Shown piece after piece: positions 22,295 through 29,018 of a stretch of 36,014 nucleotides of DNA (position 1 is the stretch's first letter; the number at the start of each line of letters is the position of its first letter). The stretch spans positions 1-36,014 of the forward strand of contig VMGG01000002.1 in NCBI GenBank assembly GCA_007376425.1. Reading direction: 5' to 3'. Made by a program: the position numbers and the translations under genes. Under the pieces are notes generated by a model. It ran no database searches. It was given only the letters and a program-made list of their open reading frames with translations, and was not told where the DNA came from. Origin of the DNA: Parcubacteria group bacterium Gr01-1014_2 (GTDB lineage: Bacteria > Patescibacteriota > Minisyncoccia > 2-02-FULL-40-12).

Positions 22295-24115
22295 TTATAC
22301 TTCTATAACAACTGGTAAGACCATTGGTCTTCGTTCCGTCTTCTGGAACAAGAACGAGCCGATTTTTTCTTTGATTTCGTCTTTCAAATAGATCCAATTT
22401 ATTGGGCCGCGGCCAGCAGTTTTTCTTTCAACAATGGCCCTGACTCTTTTTCTAACTTCGCCTAAAAGTTCGGTGTTTTCGCGCAAATAGACAAAGCCGC
22501 GGGAGATGATGTCGGGGCTGGTGCGGACTCGGCCAGTCCTTGAGTCAATGGTCGTGACGATGACAAACATTCCGTCTTGGGCTAGAACTTGGCGGTCGCG
22601 CAAGACCACGTTGCCGATGTCGCCGATGCCCAAGCCGTCAACAAAGACATATTGGATTGGAACTTTTTCTTCAGAAACACGAAAGCCCTGCCGGTTCAAA
22701 ACGCCGACGCTGCCGTTATCAAGGATGAATATGTTTTGTTTGGGGAAGCCGTCGGATTGGGCCACTTTGGCTCCTTCGCAAAGCAGATAGTGGTTGGCGT
22801 AAACCGGCAAAAGATATTTTGGTTTGACCTGTCTGATTAAAAGCTTAATGTCTTCCATTAAAGCGTGGCCGCCCGAGTGCACGTCCATAATTTCTTTATG
22901 GATGACGTTGGCGCCCTGCCGATAAAGGTTGTCTTTTAGGCGCTGGATAGTTCGCTCGTTGCCTGGAATGACTGATGAAGAAAAAATAATCGTATCTGAT
23001 TTTTCTACCCTGATTTGGCGGTGGTCCCCGTTGGCAATGCGCATTAAAGCCGCCCGGTCTTCGCCTTGGGCGCCGGTAACGATAGCAATGATCTTATTAG
23101 GCGGGTAGTCGTGGATATTCTTAATGTCAATCATGACATTTGGGTTAAACTTCAGGTAGCCGATCTTTTTCGCGATCTCAATGTTCATTTTCATTGAATA
23201 GCCGTCAAGGGCCACTTTTTTGCCAAGCCCTTCGGCAATACTGATTATTTGGGATACCCGTTCAACCATTGAAGAGAAGGTGGCGATAATGATGCGGGCC
23301 GGCGCGTTTTCTATTATTTTTTTGATGTTTTTGTAGACTTCCGATTCGGATAACTGGCTTCCTTCCTTAGTCGAACCCAGCGATTCCATCATTAAGATTG
23401 ATGGTTTTTCTTGGGTGTTCCAGCGGGACAGATGCGAAAAGTCGGTCGGTTTGCCGTTAACCGGACTCGTATCATAACGCCAATCTCCGGGATGGATAAT
23501 ATTGCCTTGCGGCGTCTGCAAAATTACTCCCAAGGCATCCATGATGCTGTGAGTTACTTCAAAGAGGGCTACTTTGAAATAATCGCCCAAAGCGAATTCT
23601 TCGTCAGCCGAATTAATTTCGTGGGCCACCAGATACTGGGCCAGATTTGATTCTTCAAGTCGCCGGCGAAGCAAGAATAAAGTCAGGCGGCTGGCATAGA
23701 CTGTAGGCCAGCCGAGTTTGGGCAGGATATGCGGGGCAGCGCCGATGTGGTCAAGATGGCCGTGAGAAAGGATCACGCCGCGGATATTTTTTTCTTTTCC
23801 CTCCAGATAGCGGATGTCGGGAATTATATAGTCAATCCCTGGCATATCCTCTTCTGGAAACTGAAGGCCCATGTCCAAAATGACGATGTCGTCTTTGTAT
23901 TCAAAAACGGTCATATTCCGGCCGACTTCTTCCTGCCCTCCCAACGGAATAATCCTGAGTTCGTCGGTTTTCGGCTCAGTCTTTTTTAGACCAACAAAAA
24001 TCCGCCCTTTTTCTTTTTCAGGTTTAAAAATTTTTCTTCTGCTTGTTTTAGTTGTTCTATGACTTCGCAGCGGACCATCGGTTGCTGCAATGTTTGTGAG
24101 TCTTCTTCTCATCAT
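22295..24115 (-). CDS. rnj: Ribonuclease J (metallo-beta-lactamase/beta-CASP)
   Basis: Endo/5'-3' exonuclease for mRNA decay and rRNA maturation, 606 residues. After a basic N-terminal extension (~50 residues) the core starts at LRIIPLGGQEEVGRNMTV. The zinc motif HGHLDHIG lies at 118-125, further ligands in THSIMDALG and IHPGDWRYD, and the beta-CASP domain includes MMESLGST and SGGHA. The C-terminal region (VFVDGLGIGDIGNVVLRDRQ...) is the RNase J-specific domain. Two adjacent ATGs start the frame. The tRNA-Leu gene lies 11 bp upstream on the same strand, so the two may be cotranscribed. Confidence 0.95.
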   Translation of the reverse strand: MMRRRLTNIAATDGPLRSHRTTKTSRRKIFKPEKEKGRIFVGLKKTEPKTDELRIIPLGGQEEVGRNMTVFEYKDDIVILDMGLQFPEEDMPGIDYIIPDIRYLEGKEKNIRGVILSHGHLDHIGAAPHILPKLGWPTVYASRLTLFLLRRRLEESNLAQYLVAHEINSADEEFALGDYFKVALFEVTHSIMDALGVILQTPQGNIIHPGDWRYDTSPVNGKPTDFSHLSRWNTQEKPSILMMESLGSTKEGSQLSESEVYKNIKKIIENAPARIIIATFSSMVERVSQIISIAEGLGKKVALDGYSMKMNIEIAKKIGYLKFNPNVMIDIKNIHDYPPNKIIAIVTGAQGEDRAALMRIANGDHRQIRVEKSDTIIFSSSVIPGNERTIQRLKDNLYRQGANVIHKEIMDVHSGGHALMEDIKLLIRQVKPKYLLPVYANHYLLCEGAKVAQSDGFPKQNIFILDNGSVGVLNRQGFRVSEEKVPIQYVFVDGLGIGDIGNVVLRDRQVLAQDGMFVIVTTIDSRTGRVRTSPDIISRGFVYLRENTELLGEVRKRVRAIVERKTAGRGPINWIYLKDEIKEKIGSFLFQKTERRPMVLPVVIEV

Positions 24116-24126
24116 AAATTTGGTGA

Positions 24127-24210
24127 TGCGCCCGGCAGGGGTTGAACCTGCACGACCTTGCGGTCATACGGCCCTGAACCGTACATGTCTGCCAATTCCA
24201 TCACGGGCGC
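24127..24210 (-). tRNA. tRNA-Leu (anticodon CAG)
   Basis: Reverse complement folds with acceptor GCGCCCG/CGGGCGC, discriminator A (24127), anticodon stem TACGG/CCGTA with loop TTCAGGG (anticodon CAG, reading CTG) and the long variable arm of class II tRNAs (GACC/GGTC). The T arm contains GGTTCAACCC. CCA is not encoded. It lies between the cupin gene and the RNase J gene. Confidence 0.95.
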
Positions 24211-24225
24211 TTTTCTATGAGTCGG

Positions 24226-24561
24226 TTATTTGCCTCGGCTTTCGTACTTTTCAAAAATTGACCAGAAACTTAGAATGCCTTTCCCTTCGTTAAAAACTTT
24301 ATGTAATTTTCCTCCCGGTACGGCAACCACATCGCCTCCCTTAACCGGAATTATTTCTTCTTTAACTTCTATTCTTCCTTTGCCGTCTATAAAAACATAA
24401 ACTTCGTCGGCTTCCTTATGGGAGTGGCCGAGCGTTTCTTTTCCGGGATTTAACTCGGTAAGGGACAAGTTCAGGTCTTTTAAAGTGGAGAGGTCATAAA
24501 CCTTGTAGATTTCATTGTCTCTGATGAGTTTGGCCTGTTCCTTATATTGTTTAATATCCAT
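24226..24561 (-). CDS. Small cupin-domain protein
   Basis: 111 residues, one cupin_2-type beta barrel. LNPGKETLGHSHKEADEVYVFIDGKGRIEV is cupin motif 1 with H-x-H and the Glu ligand; PVKGGDVVAVPGGKLHKVFNEG is motif 2 with the last His. These residues would hold one metal ion. The substrate is unknown; similar proteins are often sugar-related or regulatory. The start is the ATG at 24561. It lies 15 bp before the tRNA-Leu gene on the same strand and 61 bp from the oligopeptide-binding protein gene. Confidence 0.85.
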   Translation of the reverse strand: MDIKQYKEQAKLIRDNEIYKVYDLSTLKDLNLSLTELNPGKETLGHSHKEADEVYVFIDGKGRIEVKEEIIPVKGGDVVAVPGGKLHKVFNEGKGILSFWSIFEKYESRGK

Positions 24562-24622
24562 TTGATTTTGTCAACGTGTATTACGGGATCAAATTTATTA
24601 GGTCCTAAGCAGGTTCTAAATT

Positions 24623-26488
24623 TTATTTTCTGACCCTCTTTGTTTCAATGTACCATTCAGCGACATTTACGAATCTTTCCGAAGGCAGTCCCATGAGATT
24701 AATTTCGAAGCCTTTTATTTTTTTGGCTTGGGGGTAGATGTAGTAAGGGCTGTATAAAAATATTGCCGGGAGATCCTCGATGACTAAATTCTGAAAATCA
24801 TTATATTTATTTGCCCGGATTACCGGGTTCAGCGATTGCCTTGCTTCTTCTAAAAGTTTATCAGCTCCGCTGGCATCATACAAAGCCAAGTTCAAACCAG
24901 GATCTTTTTTTTGGGAAGAATGCCAAAAGCTGAAAGGGTCTGGTTCAATATTTAAAACTTCGCCGAAAAGAAGCATTTGGTAAGTTCTTGGCTGAATATA
25001 ATTTTGCTGGAGTTCAATGACCGAAGCGGTGATTAAATCAATTTTCATTCCAACTGCTTCCCAATCTTTCTTAAGCTCGCCGCCGATAGCGACAAAGTCT
25101 TTTCTTAAAGGGACAACAAGCTGGATTTCCAACAGCCTATCGTCTTTTTCTCTTATTCCATCTCCATTTTTATCCTGCCAGCCCGAGTTTTCTAAAATTT
25201 GCCTCACAAAATCAGGATTATAATCGTATTTTTTGACGCTGTTTTCAAAGTCATCGAATATTTCAGGAAGAATAGGAGAATCAACCTTGAAACCGCGTCC
25301 ATAGATGCTTTCAATAATTTTATCCTTATTGACGGAATGAGCCAAGGCTAATCGAACATTTTTATCCGAAAGAACTTCGCTTTGGTTTTGGTTGAAAAAT
25401 ACGGCAAAGTATCTTGGAATTTTAAGCTCGTTAATTTTAACTTTTCCCGGAAACCTTAAGCCACTCAAGTTGTTTGGGCTAATTCCGGCTAGACTTTCCA
25501 CCCCGCTTAAATTGAAAGCCTGAATTAAATCTTCTTCACTGGTGTAAAAATTGAAATTTATCGATTCAATAAACGGGCCGTCCAAATAATAATTTTCATT
25601 GGCTGCCAGTTCGTAAGAAGTAATCCGTCCAAGCCTGTCTTTTTTTAATTTGAAAAATTTGTAAGGCCCGGTGCCAATTGGTTTTAGATTCAATTCGGAA
25701 AGAATAAAGTTCCCTGCCTTTATCTCTTTCCATAAATGGCTAGGTATTATTCCCAGGCTTAAGTTATTTATAAATTGGGCGTAAGGATTCTTAAGCCTGA
25801 ATTCAAGAGTCAGATCATCAATTTTTACTGTTTCTACTCCTTGCCAGTTAATTCTTTGGGGACTTGCAAAATCCTGGTTCTGGGCAATTTTCACCGTAAA
25901 AATAATGTCGTCAGCCGAAAAATTAATGCCGTCATGCCATTTTATGTTCTTTCTTAAATTGAAGCGATAGACAAGGCCATCATCGGAGATGCTGAAACTT
26001 TCAGCTAAATCAGAAATGAAATTTCCTTGGCCGTCATTTTTTAAAAGACCCGAGTAAATTAATTGGGCTAAATCTCGGTCAGTGTCAGTCTGTAAAAGCA
26101 AAGGGTTAATGAATCGGGGTTCGCCAATTAACCCTTCAGTGAATTCCCCCCCAAAATCAGGCTTGGCTTCAGTAATATTGAAATAATAACCTATCAGAAT
26201 GGCAAAGATAGAGCCGATAATTACCAGTGAGAGCCCGAGGATGATATATCTTTCTCTTTTAGATAAAAGTTTAGCCAGATATATTATCCGCTTTTTTTCA
26301 GGAAGAAAACTTTTCAGATATTTTTTCAGGAGGTTTTTTGTCTTCTTCCCAAAACTTTCTTTCTTGGAAGGTTTTTGACCCAAGCCTCCGGAATACAAAA
26401 ATTCAAGATCATCAGCCAAAGTTAGTAAGTAGAAAGTAGTAAGTAGAAAGTAGAATAAAGACTCTAAATTCCATTTTCTAATTTCCAA
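24623..26488 (-). CDS. Membrane-anchored peptide-binding protein (SBP family 5)
   Basis: Extracytoplasmic solute-binding protein of the OppA/DppA type (SBP_bac_5), 621 residues in the open frame. A basic segment (KKRIIYLAKLLSKRERY) precedes one membrane helix (about residues 82-104), then the binding domain: GLIGEPRFINPLL, LAESFSISDDGLVYRFNLRKNIKWHDG (family signature) and IGTGPYKF. No permease or ATPase genes are adjacent, so it may act as a receptor or chaperone. The frame opens at TTG 26488, but residues 12-25 are encoded by a CTACTTTCTACTTA-type tandem repeat at 26423-26454. The true start is uncertain, perhaps the TTG at 26407. Confidence 0.87.
   Translation of the reverse strand: MEIRKWNLESLFYFLLTTFYLLTLADDLEFLYSGGLGQKPSKKESFGKKTKNLLKKYLKSFLPEKKRIIYLAKLLSKRERYIILGLSLVIIGSIFAILIGYYFNITEAKPDFGGEFTEGLIGEPRFINPLLLQTDTDRDLAQLIYSGLLKNDGQGNFISDLAESFSISDDGLVYRFNLRKNIKWHDGINFSADDIIFTVKIAQNQDFASPQRINWQGVETVKIDDLTLEFRLKNPYAQFINNLSLGIIPSHLWKEIKAGNFILSELNLKPIGTGPYKFFKLKKDRLGRITSYELAANENYYLDGPFIESINFNFYTSEEDLIQAFNLSGVESLAGISPNNLSGLRFPGKVKINELKIPRYFAVFFNQNQSEVLSDKNVRLALAHSVNKDKIIESIYGRGFKVDSPILPEIFDDFENSVKKYDYNPDFVRQILENSGWQDKNGDGIREKDDRLLEIQLVVPLRKDFVAIGGELKKDWEAVGMKIDLITASVIELQQNYIQPRTYQMLLFGEVLNIEPDPFSFWHSSQKKDPGLNLALYDASGADKLLEEARQSLNPVIRANKYNDFQNLVIEDLPAIFLYSPYYIYPQAKKIKGFEINLMGLPSERFVNVAEWYIETKRVRK
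26423..26454 (+). repeat. Short tandem repeat TAAGTAGAAAGTAG at the 5' end of the SBP gene
   Basis: Two units of a 14-bp motif (TAGTAAGTAGAAAG, repeated). It is part of the open frame (translated as LLTTFYLLTLADD) but probably belongs to the leader. Confidence 0.7.
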
Positions 26489-26491
26489 TCA

Positions 26492-26704
26492 TCAAATAAA
26501 TAATCTCAAGACCGAGATAAGTATAAAAAGTGCGGCTAAAACTATTGTCGCTACGAAAATTCCTTTTTCAATTCCGCGCCTCGTGGCGTAAACCGAACCT
26601 TCTCCGCCAAAAACACCGGAAAGTCCGCCGCCACGCTGTTGAAGTAAAATTGTGATAATTAAAAGAATTGAGACTAAAATTTGGACAATATCTAGTAGAG
26701 TGAT
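26492..26704 (-). CDS. secG: Preprotein translocase subunit SecG, no standard start codon
   Basis: Two-helix subunit of the SecYEG channel. The 70-residue translation has helix one LLDIVQILVSILLIITILLQ, the loop QRGGGLSGVFGGEG (SecG signature, Q-R/Q-G-GL..FGG) and helix two IFVATIVLAALFILISVL. In frame upstream there is TAG (26714-26716) and no ATG, GTG or TTG between it and helix one; ATC at 26704-26702 or ATT 15 bp on are the only start-like codons. A palindromic repeat (26711-26771) ends 7 bp before this point, so it may have replaced the original start. It lies 3 bp from the SBP frame and 61 bp from the holin-like gene. Confidence 0.82.
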   Translation of the reverse strand: MTLLDIVQILVSILLIITILLQQRGGGLSGVFGGEGSVYATRRGIEKGIFVATIVLAALFILISVLRLFI

Positions 26705-26710
26705 GTCGAA

Positions 26711-26771
26711 TGTCTAAGGTCTAAAGTCTAAAGCCTGAACAGCCTTAGTCATTAGACATTAGTCTTTAGTC
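26711..26771 (+). repeat. Imperfect palindrome between holin-like gene and secG
   Basis: Built from TCTAAGGTCTAAAGTCTAAAG on one side and CATTAGACATTAGTCTTTAG on the other, facing each other around GGCTG/CAGCC. It overlaps the 3' end of the holin-like gene and borders secG. Confidence 0.75.
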
Positions 26772-27113
26772 AATTATTTTGTAAATTATCCCGACGACTA
26801 AATTTATGAATCCTATTATTATTGTTGAAAGCACTAATGCCGTAATTGTTTCGATAGCCATGAAGCCAAAGACATAATCCGTTATCCAAAGCATCAAAGC
26901 ATTTATTACGATTATGAAAAGGCCCAAACTTATTAAAATTATGGGCGCCGACATGAATTTTATAATTGGTTTTAGGGTGAAATTCAAGACGGCTAAAAAA
27001 AGTCCGGCAGTCAGGTAGTTTTGATAACTACCGGAAAAAGCGAAGTTTTGTATTGAATACTGGGCAAAATACAGGCCCAAACTATTGCCCAGTATTGATA
27101 GCAAAATACCCAT
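26766..27113 (-). CDS. Four-helix membrane protein of the phage-holin-IV/YvlD family
   Basis: 115 residues with four hydrophobic segments: near residues 3-20, 27-47, 52-78 and 85-112. The pattern LTAGLFLAVLNFTLKPIIKFMSAPIILISLGLFIIVINALMLWITD matches the family named for mycobacterial 4-TM phage holins (PF04020), which is common in free-living bacteria and not phage-specific. The function is unsettled, possibly membrane stress. The ATG at 27113 lies 15 bp from the UvrC stop, suggesting cotranscription with it and with secG. Confidence 0.85.
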   Translation of the reverse strand: MGILLSILGNSLGLYFAQYSIQNFAFSGSYQNYLTAGLFLAVLNFTLKPIIKFMSAPIILISLGLFIIVINALMLWITDYVFGFMAIETITALVLSTIIIGFINLVVGIIYKIID

Positions 27114-27128
27114 TTATGAAATGATAAC

Positions 27129-28544
27129 TTAAAAAATAGTTTTTTGCAATGCAGTTTTTCTATGCAGTTTTCTATAATAACTAATTGCAAAACGATGGGC
27201 TTCGGAATCAATCCATTTGATAAAATTTTGGACTTCTGGCGGAAGTTTTTTCATTGGCATAGGTTTTTTTAAAGTTGACCCCAAACGAAGCAAAGATGTC
27301 CTGCGGGCCCTCGCGGCTTCGTACGGGGTGAAAGAAAAAACTTCTTTTTTGCCTTTGGCAAGCGAGATGATTGGAAATCTGCCGGCAGTTGTTTTAATAG
27401 CGATATTCAATTGAGCGATTCCGCCATCAATGAAAATTAAATCAGGATAAGGCCACTCCTTCGCCAAAGGCTTCGGAGTGCGCGGCATTCCGGAATGTCG
27501 GAAGCGGCGAATAAGAACTTCTTTAAGCATGGCCGTATCATCAGGCGTTTTTTTAGTCATGATTTTAAATTTTCGATATTCTTTTTTGTCTGGCCGACCA
27601 TTAGAGAAAACAACCATCGCTCCAACGGCATTTTTGCCCTGAATGTTTGAGATATCATAGCCCTCAATTCTTTTTGGTACCGCCGGTAGTTTAAAAATCT
27701 CGGATAGTTTTTTTAAAACAGATTTAGTATCGCGTATCATGTGTCTTGTATCTTGTATGATTTTTGCGTTTGCAAAAACCTTTTCTAGTTTCTCAACTTT
27801 GTTTCTTAATTCAATTGCTTTCTCGAATTCTTTACTTTCGGCCAGACGATTTAGTTCCTTTTTTAACTTTCTAACCAATGTATCTTTTTTACCGGATAGA
27901 ATATTCTTTATAGCCGTGACATTTTTCTTATATAATTTTGCATTTTGATTTTTGATTTTTAAGTTCGGATTTTGTTGTTTCAAACAACAAAATCCGAGGC
28001 ATTTTCCGATGTGATAATTAAGGCAGAAATTATGATGCGGCTGTTTGCAGGTGCAATAAGGGAAAATCTTTCTTAGCAAGCGCAAAGTAGATTTTAACGC
28101 GTTTCCGTCTGTAAATGGTCCGATAAACTCATTTTGTAAATTTTTGAATTTTGGCTTTTGAGTTTTCGCGGGCTGGTGAGTAATGAAAATTTTCGGAAAA
28201 TTTTCATTACTAAAGCCCACGTAGAAGTACTGCTTGTCGTCGCGAAGCAGGATATTAAATTTCGGCTGTTTTTCTTTTATTAGTTTTGATTCAAGGATAA
28301 GGGCCTCGATCTCTGAACCGGTTATTTTGGTTTCTAATCTTTCAGCTTCATTCAGAAGATGTCCCCCAAAAGGCGAGTCAGTCTTTTTATTTAGATACTG
28401 TCTAAGCCGATTTTTCAGATTTCCAGCCTTGCCGATATATAAAATATTTTTCCAGCCTCCGGCTGGTCCGCCTTTGGCGGAAAATATGTAAATACCCGGC
28501 TTATCAGGCGCTTTTTTAATTTGATCGGTTATTTTTTCATTCAT
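27129..28544 (-). CDS. uvrC: UvrC-like excinuclease subunit, short and palindrome-interrupted
   Basis: Nucleotide-excision-repair nuclease, 471 residues against about 600 usually. GIY-YIG domain at 10-100 (PGIYIFSAKGG...ILYIGKAGNLKNRLRQYL), Cys cluster CTCKQPHHNFCLNYHIGKCLG, a UVR helix pair (about 210-250, LNRLAESKEFEKAIELRNKVEKLE), then the RNase H-like domain with IEGYDISNIQGKNAVGAMVVF, DLIFIDGG and EAHRFAISYYRKLHRK. It ends 14 residues after EAHRFA, so the (HhH)2 domain needed for the 5' cut in E. coli is missing. At least five in-frame palindromic or repeat units lie in it, for example AKGGPAGGW near residue 25. Confidence 0.92.
   Translation of the reverse strand: MNEKITDQIKKAPDKPGIYIFSAKGGPAGGWKNILYIGKAGNLKNRLRQYLNKKTDSPFGGHLLNEAERLETKITGSEIEALILESKLIKEKQPKFNILLRDDKQYFYVGFSNENFPKIFITHQPAKTQKPKFKNLQNEFIGPFTDGNALKSTLRLLRKIFPYCTCKQPHHNFCLNYHIGKCLGFCCLKQQNPNLKIKNQNAKLYKKNVTAIKNILSGKKDTLVRKLKKELNRLAESKEFEKAIELRNKVEKLEKVFANAKIIQDTRHMIRDTKSVLKKLSEIFKLPAVPKRIEGYDISNIQGKNAVGAMVVFSNGRPDKKEYRKFKIMTKKTPDDTAMLKEVLIRRFRHSGMPRTPKPLAKEWPYPDLIFIDGGIAQLNIAIKTTAGRFPIISLAKGKKEVFSFTPYEAARARRTSLLRLGSTLKKPMPMKKLPPEVQNFIKWIDSEAHRFAISYYRKLHRKTALQKTIF
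27454..27501 (+). repeat. Palindromes inside uvrC (unit 1)
   Basis: CACTCC/GGAGTG around a loop (27454-27480), followed by CGGCATTCCGGAATGTCGG (27483-27501). The translation is RHSGMPRTPKPLAKEWP, before the conserved DLIFIDGG. Confidence 0.72.
27734..27762 (+). repeat. Short repeat unit inside uvrC (unit 2)
   Basis: ATCATGTGTCTTGTATCTTGTATGAT has ATCAT/ATGAT ends and a repeated CTTGTAT motif. It is read in the linker IIQDTRHMIRDTKS. Confidence 0.55.
27965..27997 (+). repeat. Perfect 33-bp palindrome inside uvrC (unit 3)
   Basis: TCGGATTTTGTTGTTT and its exact reverse complement AAACAACAAAATCCGA, one base between. Translated as part of LGFCCLKQQNPNL, directly after the Cys cluster. Confidence 0.88.
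28169..28218 (+). repeat. Nested palindrome inside uvrC (unit 4)
   Basis: AGTAATGAAAATTTTC/GAAAATTTTCATTACT (28179-28211) inside GGGCT/AGCCC. Translated as SNENFPKIFITH at the end of the GIY-YIG domain. Confidence 0.82.
28452..28481 (+). repeat. Twin hairpins inside uvrC (unit 5)
   Basis: CCAGCC-TCC-GGCTGG then TCCGCC-TTT-GGCGGA, back to back. Translated as SAKGGPAGGW between PGIYIF and ILYIGKAG, where UvrC proteins normally have a short turn. Confidence 0.87.
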
Positions 28545-28572
28545 AACCTCGATATTATATAGTCAACTTTAT

Positions 28573-28607
28573 AAAAACGAAAAGATCTGGCCGGGAGACC
28601 AGATCTT
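28573..28607 (-). terminator. Intrinsic terminator of the 88-aa gene
   Basis: On the minus strand AAGATCTGG/CCAGATCTT (9 bp, 8-nt loop), followed by TTTCGTTTTTAT. Confidence 0.8.
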
Positions 28608-28634
28608 GAGAGGATTTTGAGGGGAGAGCCTAAT

Positions 28635-28901
28635 TTAAGCTAGGCCGTAGTCTCTGAAATGCGAATTGTCGTGCCGGCGGCGCAAAGTGCGTGGCCCGAC
28701 AATGCCATTGTCGTTCAGCGTTTTGAGCTGTTGGAGCCGGCCTTGAAGTTCTTCGAACCGGGCTGATAGGTATTTGTCTCCCGGCCTTTTTTTCAGGGCC
28801 TCTCTGATGTTCGCCGTCTTTTTTTCCAACTGCAGGATTTCTTTTGTTCTGGCGTCTTTGACTCTCTGCTTTTCTTCTTCTGAGATTTGAGCTTCAGCCA
28901 T
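28635..28901 (-). CDS. Small helical protein of unknown function
   Basis: 88 residues, charged and almost entirely helix-prone, with a heptad-like pattern about residues 5-60 (ILQLEKKTANIREALKKR, FEELQGRLQQLKTLNDNG) and a basic tail RTLRRRHDNSHFRDYG. I do not recognise a family; the shape suggests a coiled coil. AAGGAGAG lies 6 nt before the ATG. It has a consensus-like promoter at 28946-28974 and a terminator at 28573-28607, so it forms its own transcription unit, like the cassette gene at 11241 and the pyrF operon. It is transcribed divergently from the nucleotidyltransferase gene. Confidence 0.75.
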   Translation of the reverse strand: MAEAQISEEEKQRVKDARTKEILQLEKKTANIREALKKRPGDKYLSARFEELQGRLQQLKTLNDNGIVGPRTLRRRHDNSHFRDYGLA

Positions 28902-28945
28902 GGTCTCTCCTTCTCAAATTGAAGGTGCTGTCGAAACAAAGATTT

Positions 28946-28974
28946 ATCATAGATTTGCCAAATAAGCGTGTCAA
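28946..28974 (-). promoter_or_regulatory. Sigma70 promoter of the 88-aa gene
   Basis: On the minus strand TTGACA (28974-28969), a 17-bp spacer and TATGAT (28951-28946), 45 bp upstream of the ATG. Confidence 0.82.
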
Positions 28975-29018
28975 TATCACAATGTTCATATCGATAAGAA
29001 TCAATACTGTAAATACAT

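Noticed and set aside
22506-22840. Plus-strand frames opposite the RNase J gene
   Set aside because: They are antisense to a complete, conserved protein and show no family features.
26766-27113. Phage holin as sign of a prophage
   Set aside because: This 4-TM family is widespread in chromosomes, and no other phage gene is present.
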